64,000 nucleotides of DNA from positions 4,526,001 to 4,590,000 of the forward strand of contig NZ_CP109150.1 in NCBI RefSeq assembly GCF_035920365.1, written 5' to 3'. A model generated the notes under the pieces. It had not been told where the DNA came from. It saw nothing but the letters and a program-made list of their open reading frames with translations, and did no database searches. This DNA comes from Micromonospora sp. NBC_01740 (GTDB lineage: Bacteria > Actinomycetota > Actinomycetes > Mycobacteriales > Micromonosporaceae). The stretch's first letter is position 1. The number at the start of each line of letters is the position of its first letter. Below, in pieces: positions 17,455-25,303 of this stretch. The position numbers and the translations under genes were made by a program.

Positions 17455-17523
17455 AGCGGTCGGGGTCCCCGGGCGGCACCGGTCGCGGGCATGCTGCTGT
17501 GCCTCGGCCTCGGGCAGGCGACG

Positions 17524-17700
17524 TCAGCGGTGCCCCGCGGAATGGCGCACCGCCCGCCGGCCCTTGACCACCCCCAGGACGACGACCGCGACCAGCGCCA
17601 CCACACCGATGATCACCAGCCAGCGGACCGCCTCCAGCAGCAGCCCGAGCAGGATGAGCGCGCCGGCGACGACGCCGACGGCCCAGAGCATGGCTCGCAT
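17524..17700 (-). CDS. Small membrane protein
   Basis: 58 residues made almost wholly of two hydrophobic helices (MLWAVGVVAGALILLGLLL and WLVIIGVVALVAVVVLGVV) with a short basic tail. GGGAGG lies 6 nt before the ATG at 17700. No partner gene is evident; the gene stands between fadD and a repeat-rich stretch. Function unknown. Confidence 0.7.
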   Translation of the reverse strand: MRAMLWAVGVVAGALILLGLLLEAVRWLVIIGVVALVAVVVLGVVKGRRAVRHSAGHR

Positions 17701-17924
17701 GTCCACCTCCCGTGACTCCGGCCGCACGGCGCGGCCTGGCCGTCTGCCTTCCCGGCCCGCACCCGGCCATGCCGCCACGACCGGCGAAGTCCTCGCGCGG
17801 CACGCCGGTGGCGCACACTTTCGCTGACCTCACCGTCGTGGTCCGGGCCGCCGCGTCGGCCAGCACCGCGTCCAGCGCCGCCCGGAAGCCGGCGGTACGG
17901 GAGTACGCCGCGCACGCCCGCAGG

Positions 17925-18020
17925 GCCGCGACGCTCCGCCGACCTCCTCCGCGCCGGAGGGCCGCGACGCTCCGCCGACATCCTCCGCGCCGGAGGGCCG
18001 CGGCGGTCCGCCGACCATCC
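17925..18020. repeat. 36-bp tandem repeat, 2.7 copies
   Basis: Copies at 17925-17960 and 17961-17996 differ at one position; a diverged partial copy runs to 18020. The core is GCCGCGACGCTCCGCCGAC. No function is apparent. The period equals that of the coding repeat at 19297-19440, but the sequences differ. Confidence 0.8.
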
Positions 18021-18088
18021 GGCTACCTGGCTCGTCGGTGCCGGCGGACGTGTGTCGGCCGGCCGCTCCGCCGCTGGTCGACAGGATG

Positions 18089-18135
18089 GATCTTGGACAG
18101 TTGTCGTCCTCAGGTAACGACAACTGTCCAAGATC
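18089..18135. repeat. Perfect 19-bp inverted repeat with 9-nt loop
   Basis: GATCTTGGACAGTTGTCGT (18089-18107) is exactly reversed and complemented at 18117-18135 around the loop CCTCAGGTA. The transcript would form a strong hairpin on either strand. There is no T-run, so a simple terminator is unlikely. The outer eight bases GATCTTGG are shared with the inverted repeat at 56282-56336, which suggests a dispersed element family. Confidence 0.85.
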
Positions 18136-18307
18136 ACGAATGGATGTGGCGGTGCGGACGGGAAGCGTCCGTCCCGATCAGGCGCGGCGTCCGCTGTTCA
18201 GGTCGGTGTACCTCGCCCTGTGGGGCGGCGGGCCGTCCCGTTTCCGCGGCTCTCGTCCAGGAGGCGCAGCGTTCCGGCGTCGCCCGCCGGGGTGTCCGGT
18301 GACCGCG

Positions 18308-19021
18308 TCAGCGCTGGGCGACGTAGACGGTGTTGGCCGACTGCCCGCCGGTCAGCGGGTTGGCGAACGGGACGACGTGCGCCCGCGCGGTGCGGAACAC
18401 CTCGGCGAGGACGGCCTCGAAGTCGGCATCGGGCGGATCGTCCGACCAGAGGGCGAACACCCCGTCCGGGTGCAGGTGGGCGGCGAGCCGGCGCAGGCCG
18501 TCGGGGGTGTAGAAGGGGGCGTGGCCGGGGTGCAGCACGTTGCGCGGCGAGTGGTCCACGTCGAGCAGCACGGCGTGGAACCGCCGCCCCGGCTCCCGCG
18601 GGTCGAAGCCGGTGCCGTCGGCCACCGCGGCGAAGAAGTCGGCCCGCACGAACCGGGTACGCGGGTCGGCGGCCAGCCCGGCGGCGAAGGGCAGCAGCCC
18701 CCGGCGGTGCCAGTCGATGACGTCCTCGATCGCCTCCACCACCAGCAGCGAGCCGACCCGGTCGTCGGAGAGCGCGGTGCGGGCGGTGTAGCCGAGGCCG
18801 AGGCCGCCGACGACCACGTCGAGCCCCTGCCCGGACAGGGGAGCCAGGCCCAGCCGGGCCAGCTCGATCTCCGCGACGGGAAAGAGGCTGGACATCAGGT
18901 ACTCGTCGTCGAGCTTGACCTCGTACACCTCGACGTCGAGCGACGGGTCGCGGCGCCGGCGCAGGCTGATGAGGCCGATCGGGGTCTCCCGCCAGGCCAG
19001 TTCCTCGAATCGCACGCCCAC
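18308..19021 (-). CDS. Spermidine synthase-like SAM-fold protein
   Basis: 237 residues with the polyamine synthase / Rossmann layout: an N-terminal beta region (FEELAWRETPIGLISLRRRR), the nucleotide loop VVVGGLGLGYTARTAL, the acidic strand VVEAIEDVIDWH, and HAVLLDVDHSPRNVL, where a catalytic Asp is expected. No decarboxylase partner gene is nearby, so the substrate is uncertain. The GTG at 19021 is favoured because TAGCAT lies about 8 nt upstream on the minus strand, giving a leaderless mRNA; GTG 19015 is the alternative. Confidence 0.8.
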   Translation of the reverse strand: MGVRFEELAWRETPIGLISLRRRRDPSLDVEVYEVKLDDEYLMSSLFPVAEIELARLGLAPLSGQGLDVVVGGLGLGYTARTALSDDRVGSLLVVEAIEDVIDWHRRGLLPFAAGLAADPRTRFVRADFFAAVADGTGFDPREPGRRFHAVLLDVDHSPRNVLHPGHAPFYTPDGLRRLAAHLHPDGVFALWSDDPPDADFEAVLAEVFRTARAHVVPFANPLTGGQSANTVYVAQR

Positions 19022-19144
19022 GGGCCCGGATGCTACCCGCCGCCGCCCCGGGCCCCGGCGGCCGGCATGCGCATTCCTCCCGCCCGGCCGGGTATGCCCA
19101 CCCGTCGAAGGCCACCCGACCGGGGGCCGGGCAGGGGGCGCGCG

Positions 19145-19330
19145 GTGGCGGACATGCTGGCCGGACGGCTGCACCTGACGGAACGGGCGCTGCGGATGGA
19201 GTCGGTGCCGGTGCCCGAGCCGCAGAACGGTCAAGTGCGCGTCAGGGTCGAGGCGGCGGAGGTCTGCCTGTCGGACGTGCAATTCCGCTACGTCCGGTCG
19301 GGCCGGTCCCGATGGTCGGGTGGGCTCTGA
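19145..19330 (+). pseudogene. N-terminal fragment of a medium-chain alcohol dehydrogenase
   Basis: A GTG opens a frame that reads as the start of a zinc-type alcohol dehydrogenase: MLAGRLHLTERALRMESVPV, then GQVRVRVEAAEVCLSDVQF with the first catalytic-zinc cysteine. After about 50 residues it runs into the 36-bp repeat array at 19297 and stops at 19330. Intact relatives have 330-370 residues, so this is a truncated remnant. It meets the 3' end of the oppositely oriented TauE/SafE gene inside the array, which suggests that repeat expansion or recombination removed the rest. Confidence 0.7.
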
Positions 19331-20277
19331 CGGGCGGGCCGGTCCCGATGGTCGGGTGGGCTCTGACGGTCGGGCCGGTCCCGCCGGTCGGGTGGGCTCC
19401 GATGGTCGGGCCGGTCCCGCCGGTCGGGTCGGCCGAAGCGGCGGCGCCGCACGACCGCGACCGCCGTAGCCGCCGCCACCGCCACCAGGGCGACGGTCCA
19501 CAGCAGGGGGTCCGTCCGCAGGTGTGCGGGCAGTTGCCCGGCCAGGACGAACACGCCCATCGCCGCCACGAACCAGCCGAACGTCCGGCGCAGCACGTCC
19601 TCGCGGACGCGTCCGGCCAGTCGGCCGCCGGCCAGGCTGCCGAGCACGGCCGCGGAGGTGACGGCGGTGGCCAGGCCCGGGTCGATGTCGACGGTGGACA
19701 GGTAGCCGGCCAGCCCGGCGAACGACTTCATCGCGATGACCACGAGCGAGGTGCCGACCGCGACCGGCATCGGCAGGCCGCCCAGCAGCGCGAGGGCCGG
19801 CACCACCAGGAACCCGCCGCCCGCGCCGACCAGCCCGGTGACCAGTCCGACCACGACGCCGTCGAGGAGCACCCGCGCCACGGGCAGCTCACGCCGCTGC
19901 CGCCCGGGGCCGTCGTGTCGGCCCCGCAGCATGGCCGTCGCGGTGGCGATCATCATGACGGCGAAGCCGGCGAGCAGGACGGCGGGCGGGACGAACGCGG
20001 CGAGGCGTCCGCCGCCGTACGCGCCGGCCATGCCCGCGGCCCCGAAGAGCAGGCCGGTGCGCCACCGGACCCGGCCGGCCCGGGCGTGCGGCAGCGCGCC
20101 GACGGCACTGGTCACCCCGACGACGAGCAGTGAGGTGGCGATCGCCTCGCGGGCCGGCAGGTCCGCCACGTAGACCAGTAGCGGCACGGCGAGGATGGAC
20201 CCGCCGCCGCCGAGCAGGCCGAGGCTCGTCCCGATGAGGACGGCCAGCCCGACGGTCAGCGCGAGGCTGCCGGTCAC
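19288..20277 (-). CDS. TauE/SafE-family permease (sulfite/sulfur exporter type) with repetitive tail
   Basis: 329 residues. It has two TauE halves with the glycine-rich motifs LLGGGGSILAVPLLVYV and LVGAGGGFLVVPALALLGG, and eight or so membrane helices. The last 45 residues are hydrophilic and made of 12-residue units of the type DHRDRPDRQSPP, coded by the 36-bp repeats at 19297-19440. The GTG start overlaps the stop of the rhodanese gene (GTGA). In staphylococcal cst loci a TauE protein accompanies persulfide-detoxifying enzymes and is thought to export sulfite or a related anion. The same role is likely here. Confidence 0.87.
   Translation of the reverse strand: MTGSLALTVGLAVLIGTSLGLLGGGGSILAVPLLVYVADLPAREAIATSLLVVGVTSAVGALPHARAGRVRWRTGLLFGAAGMAGAYGGGRLAAFVPPAVLLAGFAVMMIATATAMLRGRHDGPGRQRRELPVARVLLDGVVVGLVTGLVGAGGGFLVVPALALLGGLPMPVAVGTSLVVIAMKSFAGLAGYLSTVDIDPGLATAVTSAAVLGSLAGGRLAGRVREDVLRRTFGWFVAAMGVFVLAGQLPAHLRTDPLLWTVALVAVAAATAVAVVRRRRFGRPDRRDRPDHRSPPDRRDRPDRQSPPDHRDRPARQSPPDHRDRPDRT
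19297..19440. repeat. 36-bp tandem repeat, four copies, inside a coding region
   Basis: Four 36-bp copies (19297-19332, 19333-19368, 19369-19404, 19405-19440) with the core GTCGGGCCGGTCCCG. On the minus strand they encode the 12-residue C-terminal repeats of the TauE/SafE permease. On the plus strand they interrupt the alcohol dehydrogenase fragment. Confidence 0.9.
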
Positions 20278-20876
20278 GGCAGGGGCCGGGGCGTCGGGTG
20301 GTCTCCGAGCCGACCGACGACGGTCTCCACGTCGCAGCTCGCGCCGCGGTTGTAGGGGAGCCTGCCGAGCAGCATGCCCATCGCGCAGGTGTCGGTGACG
20401 GCGGCGAAGGTGAGGCCGGCGCCGATGAGGCCGGCGACCCACTTCAGGCCGGGTACGAACACCGAACCGAGGACGCTGAGCAGGACGATCGAGCCGGCGA
20501 CGAGGCGGACCTGCCGCTCCAGCTCCCAGCGGGGCGTGCCCCGTCGGACCGGTCCCCGGGCGGCCTGCCACGCGGTCATCCCGCCGTCGAGGATCCTGAG
20601 GTCGGGCAGCCCGACGCCCGCGAGAGCCTGCCCGGCCCGGGTGGCGCGGGCCCCGGAGCGGCAGATGAGCACCACCGTCTCGTCGAGGTGCCGCCGCAGC
20701 TCCTCGCGGTGCTCCCTGAGCACGTCGAGCGGCACGTTGTGGGCGCCGGGGACGTGGGCCGTCCCGAACTCCGCGGGGGTGCGCACGTCCAGCATGCGCG
20801 GAGCGCGGCCGGAGTCGATCAGCTCGCGCAGCGTGGCGGCGTCGAGGGTGGGCAGGGCGCTCGGTGAGGTGGTCAT
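20274..20876 (-). CDS. Rhodanese with C-terminal two-helix membrane domain
   Basis: 200 residues. A single rhodanese domain carries the active-site loop CRSGARATRAG. It is followed by a DUF2892-like pair of membrane helices (VAGSIVLLSVLGSVFVPGLKWVAGLIGAGLTFAAV) and a tail with two cysteines (TDTCAMGML and GASCDVE). It should transfer sulfane sulfur at the membrane. GAGGAG 5 nt before the ATG marks the start. The stop overlaps the permease GTG, so the two are coupled. The setting beside CstR supports persulfide handling. Confidence 0.88.
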   Translation of the reverse strand: MTTSPSALPTLDAATLRELIDSGRAPRMLDVRTPAEFGTAHVPGAHNVPLDVLREHREELRRHLDETVVLICRSGARATRAGQALAGVGLPDLRILDGGMTAWQAARGPVRRGTPRWELERQVRLVAGSIVLLSVLGSVFVPGLKWVAGLIGAGLTFAAVTDTCAMGMLLGRLPYNRGASCDVETVVGRLGDHPTPRPLP

Positions 20877-21011
20877 CGCTCCTCGTTCAGGGGTCGATCG
20901 CCCGTGGAAGGGCAGGGTGAGCCGGACCGGCGCCGCTCGGCGGCGGGCGCGCGTCGCCGCGCGGACGACCGGTGGCGTACGCAGGGGGCGGGGTCGGCGG
21001 TGCGGGGTCGG

Positions 21012-22415
21012 TCAGGCGTCGCCGGGGCTCATGGCGACTCCGGCGGCTCCGGCCCGGCCGAACTTGTCGTCGATCACGACGACCTCGCGGCCCGCGTTGG
21101 CCAGCAGGGACGCGGCGACCGTGGCCCGGTACCCGGAGCCGCAGTGCACCCAGACGGTGCCGGCGGGCACCTCGGCGAGGCGCCCGGGCAGGTCGGGCAG
21201 GGGGATGTGCACGGCGCCCTCGACGTGACCGGCGGTCCACTCGTTGGTCATCCGGACGTCGAGCACCACGTCCGGGGTGGGCAGCCCCGCCGGGGTGTCA
21301 CCGGCCCGGGCGGCGGCCAGCGCGGGAAAGTCGGCCATCCGCAGCTCGCGGAGCTGTCCCGGCCCGGTGGTCCACCGGTCGGGGTCGCCGGTGGCCTGGG
21401 CGGCCGGCCGGTCGATGCCGATGCGGACCAGTTCGCGCTGGGCGTCGGCGACCTGCTCCTCGGTCTCCGCCAGCAGGGTGAGCGGCGCGCCCCAGTCGAT
21501 GAGCCAGCCGAGCCAGGTCGACATCGGGCCGTCGAGTCCGAGGGCGACCGTGCCCGCCAGGTGCGACGTGGCGTACGCCTTGCGGTGGCGCAGGTCGACG
21601 ACCCACTGGCCGGCGGCGATCCGCTCCCACAGCTCGGCGGCGTCGGCCCTGGCGACCGGGGTGAGGTCCACCGGCGCCGGGCCGGCGAGGTTCGCCACCC
21701 CCATGTGGGCGTAGTACGCCGGGTAGGCGTCGAGCCCGGCGAGGGTCTCGGTGACGAACTCGTCGGCGGCGAGTCGCAGCACGGGGTTCGCCCGCTTCTC
21801 CCGGCCGATTGTCGACTCGGGCGCGTCGGCCTGGCTGGCGGAGCAGAAGCTGCCGAAGCCGTGGGTGGGCCACACCTCGGCGCCGTCGGGCAGTAGGTCG
21901 GCCAGGCGCCGGGCCGAGGCGTGCTGGTGGTGGGCGAGTTCGTGGGCGTGCTCCCCGCCGAGCAGGTCGGTGCGCCCGGTGGTGCCGAAGAGCAGCGAGC
22001 CGCCGGTGAAGACGCCGACCGGGCGCCAGCCGGAGTCGTCGGCCTCGTCGAGCACGTACGACAGGTGGTGGAACGTGTGTCCCGGCGTGGCGAGCACCCG
22101 CAGCCGCAGCGCGCCGGAGACGGGCACGGTGTCGCCGTCGGCCACCGGCGTCCGGTCGAAGTCGACCTCGTCGTCCGCGGCGACGAGGTAGCGGGCGCCG
22201 GTCAGCCGGGCCAGCTCCAGGCCGCCGGAGACGTAGTCGTTGTGGATGTGGGTCTCCACCACGTGGGTGACGCGTACGCCCTTCTCGCCCGCGAGGTACA
22301 GGATCCGGTCGATGTCGCGCTGCGGGTCGACCACGATCGCCACCGTGCCGTCGGAGGCCAGGTAGCTGCGGTCGCCGAGCGAGGACGTCGCGATGACGGA
22401 CACCTCAACTGCCAT
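21012..22415 (-). CDS. Persulfide dioxygenase-like metallo-beta-lactamase fused to two rhodanese domains
   Basis: 467 residues. Residues 1-240 form an ETHE1/GloB-type metallo-beta-lactamase domain with THIHNDYVSGG (metal ligands), TPGHTFHHLSY and THGFGSFCSASQ. Two rhodanese domains follow. The first (DLRHRKAYATSHLAG) lacks a catalytic cysteine. The second is active-looking, with VHCGSGYRATVAA. This is the CstB-like layout, which oxidises persulfide and processes the sulfite or thiosulfate products. AAGGAG lies 7 nt before the ATG, and a CstR-type operator begins 23 nt upstream of it. Confidence 0.9.
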   Translation of the reverse strand: MAVEVSVIATSSLGDRSYLASDGTVAIVVDPQRDIDRILYLAGEKGVRVTHVVETHIHNDYVSGGLELARLTGARYLVAADDEVDFDRTPVADGDTVPVSGALRLRVLATPGHTFHHLSYVLDEADDSGWRPVGVFTGGSLLFGTTGRTDLLGGEHAHELAHHQHASARRLADLLPDGAEVWPTHGFGSFCSASQADAPESTIGREKRANPVLRLAADEFVTETLAGLDAYPAYYAHMGVANLAGPAPVDLTPVARADAAELWERIAAGQWVVDLRHRKAYATSHLAGTVALGLDGPMSTWLGWLIDWGAPLTLLAETEEQVADAQRELVRIGIDRPAAQATGDPDRWTTGPGQLRELRMADFPALAAARAGDTPAGLPTPDVVLDVRMTNEWTAGHVEGAVHIPLPDLPGRLAEVPAGTVWVHCGSGYRATVAASLLANAGREVVVIDDKFGRAGAAGVAMSPGDA

Positions 22416-22438
22416 TGCCGTGCTCCTTGTGGGATAAA

Positions 22439-22454
22439 ATACCCCGGGGGGTAT
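22439..22454. promoter_or_regulatory. CsoR/CstR-type operator before the metallo-beta-lactamase/rhodanese gene
   Basis: ATACCCCGGGGGGTAT is a 16-bp near-perfect palindrome of the TACCCC...GGGGTA class bound by CsoR and CstR repressors. It sits 24 nt upstream of the ATG at 22415, where it would cover the promoter. Confidence 0.8.
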
Positions 22455-22551
22455 GCGGCGGACACACGTCGGGGGTGTTGACGTGTGCAATCTGTCTACC
22501 CGCACACGGCACTGTCACGCAACGTGTGCGGTGCGTTTCTTCCGGTGGTGG

Positions 22552-22821
22552 TCAGGCGAGGGCGAGGAAGAGCTTCTCCAGCTCCTCCTCGGTCATCTCC
22601 GGGGAGTCGCCCCGCTCGCGGGCGGCGGTGCAGTGGCGCATGCCGGAGGCGATGATCTTGAAGCCGGCCCGGTCGATCGCCTTCGACACCGCCGCGAGCT
22701 GGGTCAGCGCCTCGCGGCAGTCCTGGCCGGTCTCCATCATCTCGATGACCGCGTTGAGCTGGCCCCGGGCCCGCTTCAGGCGGGTCAGGGCGTCGCTCGT
22801 CATCTCGGGTCGCAGCTTCAC
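22552..22821 (-). CDS. cstR: CstR-type persulfide-sensing repressor (CsoR/FrmR family)
   Basis: 89 residues, all helical, of the CsoR family. The two conserved cysteines are C35 (GQDCREAL) and C64 (GMRHC), 29 residues apart. The histidine that copper-sensing CsoR has four residues before the second cysteine is replaced by Gly60. That pattern marks the persulfide sensor CstR, which forms di- or tetrasulfide links between the two cysteines and leaves DNA. The GTG start follows GAGGAGG by 6 nt. Palindromic operators flank the gene at 22439 and 22849, and its likely targets are the downstream sulfur genes. Confidence 0.88.
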   Translation of the reverse strand: MKLRPEMTSDALTRLKRARGQLNAVIEMMETGQDCREALTQLAAVSKAIDRAGFKIIASGMRHCTAARERGDSPEMTEEELEKLFLALA

Positions 22822-22848
22822 CGCGCGCCTCCTCGCTCTCTCCCGGCA

Positions 22849-22862
22849 TACCCCCGGGGGTA
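22849..22862. promoter_or_regulatory. Second CsoR/CstR-type operator, upstream of cstR
   Basis: TACCCCCGGGGGTA is a perfect 14-bp palindrome 28 nt before the cstR start. It suggests that cstR represses itself. The sequence closely matches the other site at 22439-22454. Confidence 0.8.
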
Positions 22863-23037
22863 CCCGTACGTGCCCATGCTATCCCCTGAAGCGAGAGGCG
22901 TACGCGTCCGCGCGGTGATCCTGGTCGCTCCGGCGGGGCCCAGGCACCGGGAATCCCGGCGCCGCCGCGACGCAGGGTCCTCGGGGCATCGACGCAACGC
23001 TTATCCTGTGCCCCGACCGCCCATCGGAAGGGACGCG

Positions 23038-24423
23038 ATGCCGTCGCGGCAGGACCAGCTGCACTCGTACCAGTTCACCGTCCAGCGGGCCGTCGCCGCC
23101 CTGGTGATGCGGGAGACCGACCCGGCGCAGTCGCCGTTCCGACGGCTCGCCGGCGCCGGCCTGGCCAGCGTGCTGGTCGCGGCCATCGGCCTGGGCGGCT
23201 TCGCCCTCTACGGCCTCTTCACCGGGGGCGGCAGCACGTGGCGCGACCCGGGCGCGGTGATCGTGGAGAAGGAGTCCGGGGCCCGGTTCGTCTACCGGGA
23301 GGAGAAGCTGCACCCGGTGCTCAACTACGCCTCGGCCCTGCTGATCATCGGTGCCGAGCGGCCGAAGACGGTGCTCGTCTCCCGTCGCGCCATCGACGGG
23401 GTGCCGCGCGGGCTGCCGCTGGGCATCGCCGACGCCCCCGACTCGCTGCCCGCCAGGGGCCGGCTCTCCACCGCGCCGTGGACGGTCTGCTCCGCCGCCG
23501 GCGAGGCCGACCGGACGACGCCCCGCTCCGCGCTGCTGATCGGCGTGACCGCCGGTGGCGGCCGGGCCCTCGGCGAGGACGCGCTGCTGCTGCGCCACCC
23601 CGACGGCGGGCTGCACCTCGTCTGGCACCAGCGCCGTTACCTGGTTCGTGACACCAACCGGGTGCTGGCCGCCCTGGCGGCCACCCGGGCCCGGGCGGTC
23701 CCGGCGGCCCCGGCCCTGCTCAACAGCCTGCCTGCCGGCGTCGACCTCGCCCCGCTCGCCCTGCCGGCCGAGGGGGAGCGCTCCGCGCGGGTGTCCGGGG
23801 CGCGGATCGGCGACGTCTACCTGGTGCGCAACTCCGGGGGTGGCCGGCAGTACGCCGTCGCGCTGCGGGACGGCCTGGCCGGCATCACCGAGTTGCAGGC
23901 TGGCCTGCTGCTGGCCCGCACCGGCCAGGGCGAGCCGGAGCCGATCACGCTCGGGCGGTTCGCGGCGCTGCCCAAGCTGCCCGACCTGGCCCCGACGGGG
24001 CCCACGGCACCGCCGACCGCGCCGCCCCGGCTGGCCGCCTCCGACGGGGCGGGGCTCTGCGCCCGGGTGGGCGACGACGGTGGCGTCACGGAGGTCCGGC
24101 TCGGCGTACGGCTGCCCGACCTCGCCGCCGCGCCGCGCACCGTCCCGGCGGCCGGGGGTGGGGTGCGCGCCGACCACGTCGTGGTGGAGCCGGGCCGTGG
24201 CGCGGTGGTCGAGGCGGTCGCGGCGCCCGGTGCGACCGGCGGCGCGGTCTCCGTGGTCACCGACCTGGGCCGACGCTACGTCCTTGCCGGCGGCGAGGTG
24301 CTGGGCACGCTCGGCTACCGCGACGTGCGGCCGGTGCGGCTGCCGGCCAGCCTGGTCGCCCTGGTGCCCGCCGGCGCCACGCTCGACCCGGCAGCCGCGC
24401 GGGTCGTCGCCGCCCCCGCCTGA
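23038..24423 (+). CDS. eccB: Type VII secretion protein EccB
   Basis: 461 residues. The N-terminus begins PSRQDQLHSYQFTVQRAVAALVMRETDP, the EccB signature. One membrane helix follows (ASVLVAAIGLGGFALYGLF, about 45-63), and a large extracytoplasmic beta-rich repeat domain makes up the rest. EccB is a core part of the ESX membrane complex. GGAAGGG 5 nt before the ATG and a TATCCT -10 at 23002-23007 support the start. No other ESX gene (eccC, eccD, mycP, WXG100) is within the window, so this copy is isolated here. Confidence 0.9.
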   Translation: MPSRQDQLHSYQFTVQRAVAALVMRETDPAQSPFRRLAGAGLASVLVAAIGLGGFALYGLFTGGGSTWRDPGAVIVEKESGARFVYREEKLHPVLNYASALLIIGAERPKTVLVSRRAIDGVPRGLPLGIADAPDSLPARGRLSTAPWTVCSAAGEADRTTPRSALLIGVTAGGGRALGEDALLLRHPDGGLHLVWHQRRYLVRDTNRVLAALAATRARAVPAAPALLNSLPAGVDLAPLALPAEGERSARVSGARIGDVYLVRNSGGGRQYAVALRDGLAGITELQAGLLLARTGQGEPEPITLGRFAALPKLPDLAPTGPTAPPTAPPRLAASDGAGLCARVGDDGGVTEVRLGVRLPDLAAAPRTVPAAGGGVRADHVVVEPGRGAVVEAVAAPGATGGAVSVVTDLGRRYVLAGGEVLGTLGYRDVRPVRLPASLVALVPAGATLDPAAARVVAAPA

Positions 24424-24425
24424 GC

Positions 24426-24545
24426 GCGCCGCCGGCTGGGCCGGTGCCAGTGCCGGAGCCGCGCCGCCGGCTGGGCCGGTGCCGTGCCTCTGCCGGAGTC
24501 GCGCCGCCGGCTGGTCCGGCACCGTGCCCCCCCGCCGGAGCCGCG
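24426..24545. repeat. Degenerate 35-42-bp tandem repeat, three copies
   Basis: Three copies beginning GCGCCGCCGGCTGG follow the eccB stop directly and fill most of the space before the convergent methyltransferase gene. Non-coding. Confidence 0.7.
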
Positions 24546-24602
24546 CCGCGACCTCGGGTGGCCTCGGCGAGGGCGAACCGGTCGGGCTCGGCCGGGCGGG
24601 GC

Positions 24603-25208
24603 TCAGTCGGCGGGGCGGCGCAGCACGGTGACGGCGAAGTCGGCGTCGTCGCGCCACGGACGCAGGTCCCAGGTGGCGAAGCGGTGCTCCAGCCGCAGGC
24701 CGGCGGCCACCGCGTCGGCGTCGAAGCCGGTCAGCGGGTAGCCCCGGTCGGTGCCGAAGCCGACCGCCAGCACGCCGTCGGGGCGCAGGTGGGCGGCGAC
24801 GCGGCGCAGCACCTCCCGCTCGGTGCCGGGGGCGACGAAGGCCAGCACGTTCCCGGCCACGACCGCCGCGTCGAACGGCTCCGGCTCGCCGGCCGCCGCC
24901 AGGTCCAGCTCGGCCAGGTCGGCGACCAGCCAGCGCGGGCCCGGGTGGTCGGTGCGGGCGGCCTCCACCAGCGCCGGGTCGGCGTCCACCCCGATCACGG
25001 TGTGGCCCCGGGCGGCCAGCGCCGCGCCCACCCGGCCGGTGCCGCAGCCGGCGTCGAGGATCCGGGACCCGGGTGCGACCAGCGCGTCCAGCAGGCGGGC
25101 CTCGCCGGCCAGGTCGGCCCCCTCGGCGGCCAGCCGGCGGAACCGGTCGATGTACCACTGCGAGTGCTCCGGACCGGTCTCGGTCTCCCAACGGGTCGGG
25201 TTTGCCAT
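24603..25208 (-). CDS. Class I SAM-dependent methyltransferase
   Basis: 201 residues, small-molecule methyltransferase fold. Motif I is ILDAGCGTGRVGAALAARG, followed by VIGVDADPALVEAARTDHP, then LVADLAELDL and FDAAVVAGNVLAFV (motif II). The substrate cannot be told. TACGGT lies 6 nt before the ATG on the minus strand, which suggests a leaderless mRNA. It converges on eccB across a repeat. Confidence 0.83.
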   Translation of the reverse strand: MANPTRWETETGPEHSQWYIDRFRRLAAEGADLAGEARLLDALVAPGSRILDAGCGTGRVGAALAARGHTVIGVDADPALVEAARTDHPGPRWLVADLAELDLAAAGEPEPFDAAVVAGNVLAFVAPGTEREVLRRVAAHLRPDGVLAVGFGTDRGYPLTGFDADAVAAGLRLEHRFATWDLRPWRDDADFAVTVLRRPAD

Positions 25209-25303
25209 GCCGCCACCGTAGCCGGGTCCCCGGTGCTCCCCGGGGGGCGGGGCGGACGGGGCGATGCCCCGCCGGTGCCGTGGGCCGGGGAAACCGTGGC
25301 CGC

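Larger units (their letters stand above)
17701..18307. other. Gene-poor, repeat-rich interval
   Basis: 607 nt without a convincing gene. It contains a 36-bp tandem repeat (17925-18020) and a long inverted repeat (18089-18135). The minus strand from about 17920 down to 17740 reads as protein-like sequence (YSRTAGFRAALDAVLADAAA and onward) but has no proper start or end, so a decayed gene is possible. Confidence 0.5.

Noticed and set aside
17740..17920. A real gene on the minus strand in the repeat-rich interval
   Set aside because: The frame looks protein-like for about 60 residues but has no start, ribosome binding site or family match.
17925..19440. Repeats of 36 bp that could suggest CRISPR arrays
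   Set aside because: The units are strictly tandem, with no unique spacers, and no cas genes are present.
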